Source: Gammaproteobacteria bacterium
GTDB lineage: Bacteria > Pseudomonadota > Gammaproteobacteria > Competibacterales > Competibacteraceae
Direction: 5' to 3'
Length of the DNA: 64,000 nucleotides
Assembly (NCBI GenBank): GCA_024234995.1
Contig: JACKNF010000003.1
Coordinates: forward strand, 124,001 to 188,000
How positions within the stretch are numbered: the first letter of the stretch is position 1; the number at the start of each line of letters is the position of its first letter. A model generated the notes under the pieces. It searched no databases. It saw nothing but the letters and a program-made list of their open reading frames with translations, and had not been told where the DNA came from. Made by a program: the position numbers and the translations under genes. Shown here piece by piece: positions 1-8,611 of the stretch.

Positions 1-1
1 G

Positions 2-439
2 GCAGTACTAGCAATCGCCATGGGCGCAATTATCAACGCTGCAACCCAAAGTGCCGTTAGCACTGCTTATTTACGTGATCAAACCCTCGCCAGTTGGGTT
101 GCTCTTAATAAAATTAATGAGTTACTACTCGATCCCAAACCCTGGCCAGAGGAAGATTCCCTTCAAGGCAACGCTGATCTGGCCAATCGCACCTGGCATT
201 GGAAAGTGCGCTTTATGAAAACCGATGATCCCGGTCTGCGCCAGCTCGAAATCACGGTGCGCAGCACTGATACTGCTCCAGTATTGAGTGAGCTGACCGC
301 CTTTAAGGCCAAGCCGCCTGAAAAGCAGCCTGACGGAAATCAAGCCGATGACAGCCCCAATGCCAGGGAACAAAGTCCCGAGAGTCCGCTCCCAAGGAAT
401 GCACCTCGTAAAAATCCGTCACAAATGACCCCACGATGA
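2..439 (+). CDS. gspI: Type II secretion minor pseudopilin GspI (5' end outside window)
   Basis: This is the 3' part of a minor pseudopilin gene of the type II secretion system. The reading frame is open from base 2 and enters with the end of a hydrophobic helix (AVLAIAMGAI). The prepilin leader and cleavage site therefore lie upstream of the window. The visible part has the GspI pattern: a short helix, an alpha-beta globular region with LASWVALNKINELL near the start, and a polar Pro/Gln-rich tail that looks lineage-specific. GspI initiates the pseudopilus tip with GspJ and GspK in the inner membrane and periplasm. Its stop codon overlaps the gspJ start (ATGA), showing translational coupling. 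Identity follows from both sequence and operon position. Confidence 0.88.
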   Translation, partial: AVLAIAMGAIINAATQSAVSTAYLRDQTLASWVALNKINELLLDPKPWPEEDSLQGNADLANRTWHWKVRFMKTDDPGLRQLEITVRSTDTAPVLSELTAFKAKPPEKQPDGNQADDSPNAREQSPESPLPRNAPRKNPSQMTPR

Positions 440-1068
440 GAAACACGGCCACACGTGGCTTTACCTTGCTGGAGTTGCTAGTAGCCTTAGCAGTATTCGC
501 CATCATGGCGGCTGCGGCCTACAGTGGCCTGCGCAGTGTCCTATTCACACGCGCCACGTTGGAACAGGAAAATCGCCGGCTGGCAGCCGTGCAACTGACG
601 GTTTTCCGTTTAGAGCAGGATATCGGGCAAACTGTGTCACGCGGTATCCGTGATGAATATGGCGAACCTCAGCCCGCCCTGCGCGGTGGGGAATTGCTCA
701 ACGAAACGCTGACTTTGACCCGCGCTGGCTGGGATAATCCCCTCAGTCAACCACGCGCCAACCTGCAAAGGGTCGCTTACCAGCTACGAGAGGGCCAACT
801 ATGGCGGCTGCATTGGAACGTATTAGATTTAAGCGGTCCGGTGAAATCTCAGGAACTACTGTTGCTAGACCAGGTCCGGGAATTCCGGGTGCGGTTTCTG
901 GACCGGAGCGATGCCTGGCGAAACGATTGGCCACCCCTCGCAGCAAGAAGCAGCACTGCCGGTGATAGCCTTCCACCTGACCCCAATACGCTGCCGCGTG
1001 CCGTGGAAATCACCTTGGTGCTGGAGGACTGGGGTGCGATCACCCGCCTGCTGCCATTGGCCGGTTAA
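436..1068 (+). CDS. gspJ: Type II secretion minor pseudopilin GspJ
   Basis: Minor pseudopilin that joins GspI and GspK at the tip of the type II secretion pseudopilus. The 210-residue product starts with a short basic leader and a class III prepilin site, RG/FTLLELL, with Glu at +5 of the mature protein, followed by a hydrophobic helix. The globular domain holds the GspJ-type stretches QLTVFRLEQDIGQ and VREFRVRFLD. Length is normal for the family. It overlaps gspI by 4 bases at its start and probably overlaps gspK at its end. Confidence 0.93.
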   Translation: MRNTATRGFTLLELLVALAVFAIMAAAAYSGLRSVLFTRATLEQENRRLAAVQLTVFRLEQDIGQTVSRGIRDEYGEPQPALRGGELLNETLTLTRAGWDNPLSQPRANLQRVAYQLREGQLWRLHWNVLDLSGPVKSQELLLLDQVREFRVRFLDRSDAWRNDWPPLAARSSTAGDSLPPDPNTLPRAVEITLVLEDWGAITRLLPLAG

Positions 1069-2146
1069 CACCGTTATCTCCTGTCAATCCGGCGTTGCTC
1101 TGATGACGGTGCTGCTGATTGTCTTTCTGGCCAGTCTCACTGCAACCAGCCTTGCTACCTTGCAACAGATTGCGATCCGCCGCAGCACGATCCTCCAACA
1201 TCAGCAACAAGCTCGCTTATACACTCTGGGTGCTGAGCAATGGGCAAGGCTAATCCTGATCCGGGATTGGCAAGAGAACAAGATCGATCACCTTGGCGAG
1301 GAATGGGCCAATCTACCGCCAGCGCTACCGGCCGGGAAAGGTCTCCTTTCAGCAAAAATCCGCGATTTACAAGGTTGCTTCAATCTCAACAACCTATGGC
1401 GGTCCGCATTGGGCGGATCACCTGCCAATCCCGGCGATAATCCAGCGCCTTCACTGAAGGACGATGAGACATCTGCGGAAAATCCTGAAGACCCTGCAGA
1501 CCAATTCCTTGCCTCGGGCACACCCAAGGAACTTAATCAGCCGCGATCCAATAAAACTGGCCTCGATAAAGCCCAAATGCAAACACTGCAACACCTGTTG
1601 ACGCTTTTAGAACTGAAACCGGAACAGGCTCAGGCGATCGCCGATTGGATCGATCCCGACTCTGACCCGCTGTTTTCCGGTGGTGCTGAAGATAGCGACT
1701 ACACAGTCCTGAATCCGCCCTACCTAGCCGCTAACCAGCCGTTTTCCAGTGTTTCCGAATTGCGATTGGTCAAAGGCATGAATCAAGAAGCCTATGAAAA
1801 ACTGGCACCGCTGGTCTGTGCTCTGCCATCGGGTACGGTATTGAATGTTAATACTGCACCGGCGGTGGTGCTAGCAGCATTGGGTGACGGGCTGGAACCG
1901 GCTGCTTTGGAACGTTTGCAGGAAGACCGCCCCGCCACGGGTTATAAAAATGTCGACGAATTTCTGAACGCAGCCAAAATCACTCTCAATGCGGAATTGA
2001 AAGCAACGCTCGGCGTCAACAGCCAGTACTTCTTACTACGTGCTGAGGCACAGGCAGGCGATGGCCATTCGATTTTGTATAGTGTTATTTTTCGTGATGA
2101 TCAAGGCGCTCGCATCCTGCGGCGCAGTTTTGGCTACCAGGATTAA
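1034..2146 (+). CDS. gspK: Type II secretion minor pseudopilin GspK
   Basis: Largest minor pseudopilin, capping the tip complex. The hydrophobic N-terminus reads SG/VALMTVLLIVFLASL, and the Thr at +5 in place of Glu is characteristic of GspK. The start is uncertain. An ATG at 1103 would remove the prepilin cleavage site, so it is unlikely. A GTG at 1034 gives a leader of about 22 residues and a 35-base overlap with gspJ, and is preferred here. The open frame extends back to an ATG at 911, which would overlap gspJ heavily. The body has the GspK helix-hairpin-helix-like alpha domain (QAQAIADWIDPDSDP, FSSVSELRLVKGM). An acidic, low-complexity insertion lies near 1430-1550. Confidence 0.9.
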   Translation: MRSPACCHWPVNTVISCQSGVALMTVLLIVFLASLTATSLATLQQIAIRRSTILQHQQQARLYTLGAEQWARLILIRDWQENKIDHLGEEWANLPPALPAGKGLLSAKIRDLQGCFNLNNLWRSALGGSPANPGDNPAPSLKDDETSAENPEDPADQFLASGTPKELNQPRSNKTGLDKAQMQTLQHLLTLLELKPEQAQAIADWIDPDSDPLFSGGAEDSDYTVLNPPYLAANQPFSSVSELRLVKGMNQEAYEKLAPLVCALPSGTVLNVNTAPAVVLAALGDGLEPAALERLQEDRPATGYKNVDEFLNAAKITLNAELKATLGVNSQYFLLRAEAQAGDGHSILYSVIFRDDQGARILRRSFGYQD

Positions 2147-2151
2147 GAGCC

Positions 2152-3345
2152 GTGCCGGTTTCCCCGTCATTTTTCCGTTTTCTCCCTGCTGGACAGAGCG
2201 AATGGCTCCTTCCCGGCCGCACGGTGCAACGCGGGCTGCTCACCGCATTGGCGAGTCAGCCCGGCGATATGCGCCTGATATTGGCGGGGCCGAGTGAAGC
2301 AATTACCCTGCATCGGGTGCCTCTGCCTGGACGTAACCGTGCCTTGTGGATCAAGGCAGTCCCCTATGCTCTGGAAGACCATTTAACCGACGATATCGAG
2401 ACACTGCACTTCGCGTTGGCCCATGCACCGGATGATAACAGTCTGCCAGTAGCAACACTCGATCACACCCTTCTGCGTGGCTGGCTGGAAACTTGCGCCC
2501 AGGCAAATTTAACTCCGATAGCAATTATCCCGGATGCGTTGCTCTTACCTTGGCAGGCCGGTGACTGGAGTGTGCTGGTGGAAACCGGGCGGGCTATCGT
2601 GCGCACCGGCCGCTGGGAAGGATTTGCGATCGAGCGGGAATTGCTGGATCTATTTCTGAACCAGGCCCTTGCTGAAGCAAGCAGCGCTCAGCAACCGCAG
2701 CGATTGCGAATTTGGGGATGTCCGCTGCCAGAACTCACGGCAAGCAACCTGAAATGGCATGTGGAAGAGGGTCCTGGCGAGCCGCTTGAACTTTTCGCTG
2801 CCGGTTATCAACCGGCAACCGCGCTGAACCTGCTGCAAGGCACCTACAGCCGGCAAACCCAATGGAAACGCCGGCTACGTCCTTGGCGGGCGGCAATGAT
2901 CCTGACCAGCGTGTGGCTGCTTTTACAAGGCATCGCCCTGGTTTACGAACACCAGCAACTGCAACAAGAGCGGGTTGCCCTCCAGACTGAAATGGAAGCG
3001 GTCTTCAAAAAAGCCATGCCTGGCGTTACCCGGATCATCAATCCTAAGGCGCAATTGGAAGCCCGCTTGCGCGAATTAACTCCAGCAAATACGAGCAACG
3101 GGGTATTTCTTGAACTTCTGTACTGGGGTGGACAACCGCTCGCTGATTTTCCCAACATCACCCTGCGTGGCCTCAACTACCGTGAGGGTCAACTGGATTT
3201 AACTCTGGAAGGAGGCCATCCAGCGGCCTTGGATCAACTCCGGCAACGGCTCGAACAGCAACCCGGTATTCACGCTGAAATGCGAACCACTCAGCACGAA
3301 GGGCGGCTGGAAAGCAAAGTCACCCTGAAAAAGGCGGCTTCATGA
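2152..3345 (+). CDS. gspL: Type II secretion inner-membrane protein GspL
   Basis: Bitopic inner-membrane protein that links the GspE ATPase to the assembly platform through GspM. Begins with GTG at 2152, five bases after the gspK stop; 397 residues. Residues 1 to about 240 form the cytoplasmic actin-like domain that docks GspE (for example WIKAVPYALEDHLTDDIETLHFAL). One membrane helix follows at about 245-265 (MILTSVWLLLQGIALVY). The rest is a periplasmic coiled segment and ferredoxin-like domain. It overlaps gspM by 4 bases. Size and topology match the family. Confidence 0.92.
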   Translation: MPVSPSFFRFLPAGQSEWLLPGRTVQRGLLTALASQPGDMRLILAGPSEAITLHRVPLPGRNRALWIKAVPYALEDHLTDDIETLHFALAHAPDDNSLPVATLDHTLLRGWLETCAQANLTPIAIIPDALLLPWQAGDWSVLVETGRAIVRTGRWEGFAIERELLDLFLNQALAEASSAQQPQRLRIWGCPLPELTASNLKWHVEEGPGEPLELFAAGYQPATALNLLQGTYSRQTQWKRRLRPWRAAMILTSVWLLLQGIALVYEHQQLQQERVALQTEMEAVFKKAMPGVTRIINPKAQLEARLRELTPANTSNGVFLELLYWGGQPLADFPNITLRGLNYREGQLDLTLEGGHPAALDQLRQRLEQQPGIHAEMRTTQHEGRLESKVTLKKAAS

Positions 3346-3839
3346 AGGCATGGTGGGATAGCCTGGGCACCCGTGAGCGCAGGCTGATGGGAGGTAGCGC
3401 TGTGCTGGCGTTGTTCATACTCAGTTATGTATTGATCTGGGAGCCGTTTCAATCCAGCCATCGCCGGCTCCAGCAACGGGTCGCTGAGCAACGCGCCGAT
3501 CTCGCGTGGATGCGTCAGGCCGCTCAGGATATCCAACGCCTGAGCAACAACGCAGGTGCTACTCAATCACAAGCCGATGGCCGGTCATTGTTGACCCGAG
3601 TGGATCAGACTGCGCGCACTGCTGGATTGGGTGCTGCTGTGAAACAAATCACTCCGCAAGGCGACAACAAACTGAACATCCGCCTGGATGGTGTCGAGTT
3701 CGATAAGCTACTTTCCTGGCTGAACAGCCTGGAGCATGAACACCGCGTTACGCTCACTAACCTCAGAGTGGATCGCACCGGGACGCCTGGGCAGGTGAAT
3801 GCCCACGCCATTCTGCAAGGACAAGGACAGCAGCCATGA
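3342..3839 (+). CDS. gspM: Type II secretion protein GspM
   Basis: Small bitopic inner-membrane protein of the secretion platform, partner of GspL. The 165-residue product has an N-terminal cytoplasmic stretch (WWDSLGTRERRLM), one membrane helix at about residues 18-35, a coiled-coil rich in Arg and Gln, and a C-terminal periplasmic ferredoxin-like fold (LLSWLNSLEHEHRVTLTNLRVDRT). The segment FDKLLSWLNSLE is typical of the GspM family. ATGA overlaps join it to gspL and gspN. Confidence 0.92.
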   Translation: MKAWWDSLGTRERRLMGGSAVLALFILSYVLIWEPFQSSHRRLQQRVAEQRADLAWMRQAAQDIQRLSNNAGATQSQADGRSLLTRVDQTARTAGLGAAVKQITPQGDNKLNIRLDGVEFDKLLSWLNSLEHEHRVTLTNLRVDRTGTPGQVNAHAILQGQGQQP

Positions 3840-4600
3840 AGAACGCTCTACCCTACAGCCTGCTGGGGCTGTTAGCGTTTCTGTCATTTCTGCTGTTGCT
3901 GGCCCCAGCCAATCTAGTCACGGAACAACTCGCCAAACGGCTACCGGGCTTCAGCGTGCATACGGTTGAAGGTGCAGCTACCGACGGGTCCGTCCAAGGC
4001 TTATCCTGGCGTGGTGTGCGTATTGACCGGCTGCAATGGAAGTGGCAACCGCTAGCTTTATTAGCAGGATGGCTGGAATTTCATGTAAATATCGACGATC
4101 CTGAAATGAAGTTGGCGGGAATGGCAGCGATCGATGCCAGTCAGCGCATGCGCTTCCGGGATTTGACAGGCCGGCTGTTTTTCACAGAATTGACTGTCTT
4201 AGCCGGACAACCCAAGCTACCCTTACAAGGAATCATAGAATTTGACTTGACGGATTTGCATCTGAACCCGGCCAGACACCCTTTAAGCGCATCTGGCACG
4301 ATTCATATAGCAGGCTTAAGGATCACTCTGGGCCGTCAACCGCTCATACTGGGTGATTTCACCGCCCAGATAAACTCCGCTGACCCGGAGGGCATTCAGG
4401 GCACCATCAAGGACAACAATGGCCCCCTGATACTGGAAGGAACCTTTGGCTTGCTGTCTGATGGCCGATACCGGTTTAACGGTCAAACGGCGGTTCGCGA
4501 TGCGAATAATCACGCCCTGCGCCAAGCAATGAACCTGCTAGGACCGTCTGACGGCGATGGGCGATGGAGACTCAGCCTTTCGGGCATCCTGTCCCAGTAG
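3836..4600 (+). CDS. gspN: Type II secretion protein GspN
   Basis: Inner-membrane protein with one N-terminal membrane anchor (residues about 6-25) and a periplasmic beta-rich domain of repeated short strands, as in the GspN family, which resembles AsmA/TamB-like lipid-binding folds. The 254-residue product contains VEGAATDGSVQGLSWRGVRIDRLQWKWQPLALL, split here only by its natural turns, which is the usual GspN opening. GspN is dispensable in many secretion systems. This is the last gene of the operon and is followed by a terminator-like hairpin at 4636. No gspC or gspD is visible; they would lie upstream or elsewhere. Confidence 0.88.
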   Translation: MKNALPYSLLGLLAFLSFLLLLAPANLVTEQLAKRLPGFSVHTVEGAATDGSVQGLSWRGVRIDRLQWKWQPLALLAGWLEFHVNIDDPEMKLAGMAAIDASQRMRFRDLTGRLFFTELTVLAGQPKLPLQGIIEFDLTDLHLNPARHPLSASGTIHIAGLRITLGRQPLILGDFTAQINSADPEGIQGTIKDNNGPLILEGTFGLLSDGRYRFNGQTAVRDANNHALRQAMNLLGPSDGDGRWRLSLSGILSQ

Positions 4601-4635
4601 ATGCCGGGTTGACTGACGACAGTATTTGTTAATAC

Positions 4636-4660
4636 CTTGCGGGATTCCGCAAGATTTTCT
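4636..4660 (+). terminator. Rho-independent terminator after the gsp operon
   Basis: A perfect 7-bp stem (CTTGCGG / CCGCAAG) with a GATT tetraloop is followed by ATTTTCTATTT. It lies 35 bases after gspN and upstream of the next gene in the same direction, so it probably ends the gsp transcript. Confidence 0.65.
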
Positions 4661-4691
4661 ATTTGACAACCCAACCAGGGGGAAAGCGCCG

Positions 4692-5927
4692 ATGCGACTA
4701 CGATTGCGCGGATTCTCGATTGTTCTGACGACACTTATACTCGCTGCCTGCGCCAGCCAGCAGCCCACGCCACCGCCTGTCAGAATTCTTCCCATTTCAA
4801 CCAATGATGCAGTATTCCCGGCGCCATCGGCACTGCAACCGCAAATTGTATTTTGGCAAAACGTCTATGCGGTCTGGGGGCGCGGTCAAGTCGCATTGCA
4901 CGACGATCGCTATATGGATCTGATCTACGCGGTTCTTCCTTTGCCCGGACCGGTTGGTGAAAGCTACACTGCTGAGCAAAAAGCTTTCCTCCAGGATCAT
5001 TACCAGAACCTGAAAGACCTGCTACGTCAAGTCGAATCCAAGACGGCTATCAACGCGCCATTGACTCCTGCCGAACAACGGCTAGCGGATTTTATTAGTA
5101 GCCGCTACAGCCGCGCCGCCCTAACCGGCGCAAGCGACCGGCTACGCAGCCAGCGAGGACTGCGCGAGCGGTTTAAGCGAGGACTGGAAATCAGTGGACG
5201 CTACGATACGGCATTCCGTGCGGTATTCCGTGAAGCAGGATTACCAGAAGATCTGGCTTACCTGCCGCATGTCGAGTCGTCCTTCCAGAATCATGCTTCC
5301 TCCTCGGTTGGTGCGGCGGGCATGTGGCAATTCATGCCCTCTACCGCCCGGCAATTGATGCGGCTAAATGCGGCCGTGGATGAACGGCGCGACCCAGTCA
5401 TTTCAGCGCAAGGCGCAGCCCGCTATTTGAGGAGTGCTCACGACCGGCTGGATAACTGGCCGTTAGCGATTACTTCCTACAATCATGGCGTAGGCGGCAT
5501 GGCGCGGGCGAAAGGGGAATTTGGTAACGATATCGCGGCTATCGTCACTAATTATTCGGGAAAGACTTTCGGCTTCGCTTCGCGAAATTTCTATACGGAA
5601 TTCCTAGCAGCTCGCGAGATTGCCCGCAATCCCCAGAAATTTTTCCCAGAAGGCGTTGCTTACGAACCACCTCTAAATCTTGATCGAATCCGGTTACGGC
5701 AGGCAGTAGATGCTCCCACCTTGGCAAGCTACTACGAAGTCAATCTGGGTGAACTGATTGCTTTGAATCAGGCCTGGAAATCACCCGCCCAAAGCGGGCA
5801 AAGACCACTCCCCGAAGGAACCATGGTTTGGCTACCCGCCGGAACCATGATCCGCCTAGCCCAGCGTGGCGCGGCTTCGCGGGTCTTGGTGTTGGCTGAA
5901 CCGGTCTCTACTGCCAGGTTGCGTTGA
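4692..5927 (+). CDS. mltD: Membrane-bound lytic murein transglycosylase, MltD type, lipoprotein
   Basis: Cleaves the MurNAc-GlcNAc bond of peptidoglycan from the outer-membrane inner face. The start at 4692 is chosen because it gives a lipoprotein signal peptide with lipobox LILAAC (Cys20); 22 more upstream codons are open but would spoil the signal. The SLT domain carries the catalytic Glu in LPHVESSFQNHASS, then GAAGMWQFMPSTAR and the substrate-groove motif ITSYNHGVGGM. The C-terminus has one weak LysM-like unit (LASYYEVNLGELIALNQ, then a valine-leucine-proline strand), fewer than the two or three LysM units of E. coli MltD. The product has 411 residues. It sits between gsp and fimV, other envelope genes. 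Confidence 0.88.
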   Translation: MRLRLRGFSIVLTTLILAACASQQPTPPPVRILPISTNDAVFPAPSALQPQIVFWQNVYAVWGRGQVALHDDRYMDLIYAVLPLPGPVGESYTAEQKAFLQDHYQNLKDLLRQVESKTAINAPLTPAEQRLADFISSRYSRAALTGASDRLRSQRGLRERFKRGLEISGRYDTAFRAVFREAGLPEDLAYLPHVESSFQNHASSSVGAAGMWQFMPSTARQLMRLNAAVDERRDPVISAQGAARYLRSAHDRLDNWPLAITSYNHGVGGMARAKGEFGNDIAAIVTNYSGKTFGFASRNFYTEFLAAREIARNPQKFFPEGVAYEPPLNLDRIRLRQAVDAPTLASYYEVNLGELIALNQAWKSPAQSGQRPLPEGTMVWLPAGTMIRLAQRGAASRVLVLAEPVSTARLR

Positions 5928-5943
5928 ATATTACTCTATAAAC

Positions 5944-5972
5944 ATCCAGGCACGGGAGGATCGTGCCTGGAT
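5944..5972. terminator. Bidirectional terminator-like hairpin
   Basis: A perfect 11-bp inverted repeat (ATCCAGGCACG / CGTGCCTGGAT) with a 7-base loop lies between the convergent mltD and fimV genes. There is no strong T-run on either side, so its use as an intrinsic terminator is inferred from position and stem strength. Confidence 0.55.
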
Positions 5973-5981
5973 GAAGATCCA

Positions 5982-8366
5982 TTAACCAACCTTCTTGAGC
6001 ATATCTTCAGCCCGCTTCTTTTGTGAAGCATCTCCTTCGCGCAGCACATCCTCAAGCAAGCCCCGAGCGCCCATTTGATCACCCATGTCCAAGTAGGCAG
6101 AAGCCAAATCCAGCTTGGTTTCCACGTAGTCAGTGCCCGTTTCGGCGGTGGTACTCAGCGGACTCAGCTCCATCTTACCCAAATCCGCATCTCCGAAATT
6201 GAGCAATTCTTCGTCCAGCTTCGCCAAATTCTCATTAGCATCTAGTTTTTCGTATTCCTGATTGACATCAGTAAATTCGAATTTGAGATCAGATGTCTTG
6301 AGATTGGACGGCTCTCGTGCCGGCCCTGGGTACGTTGGAGGCTCAATCTCAGGGAGATCGAACAAGGGTTGCCGGTCCGCCGTCCTGGGCGGTTCAACCG
6401 GCTTCAATTCCAGCGGTGGTAATTCAGCAGGTTGCTCACGGGTGGTACTTAATCCTAAATCACCCAGGTCAAAATCCAGGCTATCAAGCTTTAACCCCGA
6501 TGGAAGTTCCGATAGCGGCTCCAACGGCGGTTGCTCCGCAATCGGCTTTGGCACCGAAGATTGGATTGGAGCGGCTGGCTTCGCCGCTGGCGGCTGTGGA
6601 ACCGGTGTCTGGGCTCCAGGTTCGTCAGGTGACATTGAAGAAGCCGGTGGTAGATCGGGTGTCCGGGTAACCGAAGCTGTTGGCGGCTCGGTATCAGGCA
6701 AGCGCCGCCCTTCCAAATCCCGTGCCCGTGCAGGCATCGCATCCTGCTTGCGATCAGGGGATATCGCTCGCGACTTCTCATCGCCAAGCCCGAAATCGAT
6801 ATCCTTCAATAGCTCATCAATAGGCTTGGGCGGCGGCACAACCCCTGGTTTGGGAGCAGATTCGATCGAAGATGCTGGCGCAACCAAGGCATTCTCTTTG
6901 GCCAGAATCGAGGACGGCTGCTTTTGCGGCTGCGGCTTGCGAATCTGGGCCTGCGTACCAGCGGCCACTTCACTTGCTTCTTCGCCTGAGGATTCGGGAG
7001 CAAATTCTCCCTCCGGTTCAGCAGCCGCTTTTTTGGGGCGGGCAGGCCGCCGCAACAACGGTACCAATAACACCGAAGCGACTGCCAATATAATCAGCGT
7101 AATCGCGATCCAGACTACCGGATTGGATAACCACTCCATGCCAGTTTCCTGAGGCGGCGGCGAGGCTTTGGGTGCAGGCACAGGTGCCGGTGGGGATTCC
7201 TCAACTATCGGCTTGGCTGCCTCCTGTACTACCGGTGGCGGAGAGGGCTTGACATCGTCCGGTACTGGCGGTGCTTCTGCCTGGGGCATCACCGTTTGGG
7301 GAATGATTTCCTGTGGCGCGATCGGTGTCAGCGGGGCTGATGGAGCAGATTCCGCAAGCGTTGGTGAAGTCTCCTGTATAGATGGAGCAACAGGCTTCAG
7401 CGTCTCTTCGTGTGGTGCAGGCGGAGTAATCCCCGGTGATTCCGGAACCGGTGGAGTCGCAATCTCAGGCGGTTGGGAAACCGGCGGGGTGAAAGATTCA
7501 GGTGGTGTAGCGATCTTCGGTGGTTGAGAAGCCGGTGATTCAGGCAACGCAGGTGGCACCGGCGGACTCAGGGTAGAATCGACAGGCGCTGGAGCGGCAG
7601 CAGCCTGCTGCATCGCTGGCTCCGGCACGGGTGCGCCCTGAACTCCCAAGGCATTAGGGGTAGGTACCTTGAGAACCGCACCAACACGCAACAAATTCGG
7701 ATTTCCGTTAATAAAAGCTTCGGGATTACCTGCCACCAAGATCGCCATCATGTCTGGCACACTAATGGTGCCGGCAGGACGAACCTGATTGGCGATTCGC
7801 GTCAGATTCTCGCCTGGACGAACTGGGCCATAGAATGACGCACCCTCAAAACTGACCGGAGGTGCTGGCGGCAAGCCGGAAGCGGCGGGCGCAGAAGCAA
7901 CCGGTGGCGCCTCAACCAACGGGGCTTCAATTGGCCGCAGCGGAGGCGGCGGTTCCTGGCGATGGGTATACAGTTCCGGGTCAAGCTGGACGGGAAAAGT
8001 ACGCAACAACCGGCCACGCGGCCAAACGACTTCCAGCAACAAATCAAAGTTGGGTTCACGGATCGGCTGGACCGAGGTCACTTTGATGAAATTCGGACCG
8101 CCTGGCGGCGTCTCCACAGCAAAGCGCAGATTCGACATCAACTCCAGCCGTTCAACCCCTACCTGATCAAATTCCTGCTGCCGGGGAATGCGTACAGTCA
8201 ATCCGATCAACTCAGCAGGATTGTTGACGATTAAAGGAATATCGGCGTTGAAATTCTGATTGAGTGCCGAGCGAACTTGGAGCGAACCGACACCAAGGGC
8301 AAACGCACAGAACGGCGCTGCCAGTCCGGCCAAAAGAAATAATCGGAGTAATATCCTGGTCGGCAT
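5982..8366 (-). CDS. fimV: FimV family polar hub protein with periplasmic LysM domain
   Basis: Large polar organising protein connected with type IV pili, twitching and type II secretion in related bacteria. The 794 residues divide into a signal peptide (1 to about 23), the conserved FimV N-terminal beta domain starting LGVGSLQVRSALNQ, a LysM module at about 178-235 beginning YGPVRPGENL, and a very long Pro/Ala/Glu-rich linker (about 240-410). One membrane helix follows at about 417-440, then an acidic cytoplasmic region, and a C-terminal FimV TPR motif (TKLDLASAYLDMGDQMGARGL) at the end. Its place downstream of asd is the classic gammaproteobacterial arrangement. The YGPVRxGE module recurs in the P-type ATPase at 17109-20330. 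Confidence 0.93.
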   Translation of the reverse strand: MPTRILLRLFLLAGLAAPFCAFALGVGSLQVRSALNQNFNADIPLIVNNPAELIGLTVRIPRQQEFDQVGVERLELMSNLRFAVETPPGGPNFIKVTSVQPIREPNFDLLLEVVWPRGRLLRTFPVQLDPELYTHRQEPPPPLRPIEAPLVEAPPVASAPAASGLPPAPPVSFEGASFYGPVRPGENLTRIANQVRPAGTISVPDMMAILVAGNPEAFINGNPNLLRVGAVLKVPTPNALGVQGAPVPEPAMQQAAAAPAPVDSTLSPPVPPALPESPASQPPKIATPPESFTPPVSQPPEIATPPVPESPGITPPAPHEETLKPVAPSIQETSPTLAESAPSAPLTPIAPQEIIPQTVMPQAEAPPVPDDVKPSPPPVVQEAAKPIVEESPPAPVPAPKASPPPQETGMEWLSNPVVWIAITLIILAVASVLLVPLLRRPARPKKAAAEPEGEFAPESSGEEASEVAAGTQAQIRKPQPQKQPSSILAKENALVAPASSIESAPKPGVVPPPKPIDELLKDIDFGLGDEKSRAISPDRKQDAMPARARDLEGRRLPDTEPPTASVTRTPDLPPASSMSPDEPGAQTPVPQPPAAKPAAPIQSSVPKPIAEQPPLEPLSELPSGLKLDSLDFDLGDLGLSTTREQPAELPPLELKPVEPPRTADRQPLFDLPEIEPPTYPGPAREPSNLKTSDLKFEFTDVNQEYEKLDANENLAKLDEELLNFGDADLGKMELSPLSTTAETGTDYVETKLDLASAYLDMGDQMGARGLLEDVLREGDASQKKRAEDMLKKVG

Positions 8367-8611
8367 GACCTAATCTCCATTACGCCACCGGAGGGTCACG
8401 GTCCCGGCGGGGTTGGCTTGAATGCCACCACCGGCCTTAAGCAGGCCAGCGGGCTTTCCCGCTTCGAATCACCCATATTGCCCATAATTCGAAGCTTCCA
8501 TTAAAGATACTCCTTAACTCGCGTTTCTGCGATTTCGATGAGGCTGTGAAAGCAAATTTTGGATAAACCAGTGCTGATTACTCAGGCAATAACCATCAAA
8601 GCACGCACCTA

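Noticed and set aside
6262..7152. Long plus-strand frame of 296 codons antisense to fimV
   Set aside because: It mirrors the Pro/Ala-rich repeats of FimV, is rich in Gly and Ser of low complexity, and has no family resemblance; FimV on the other strand is certain.
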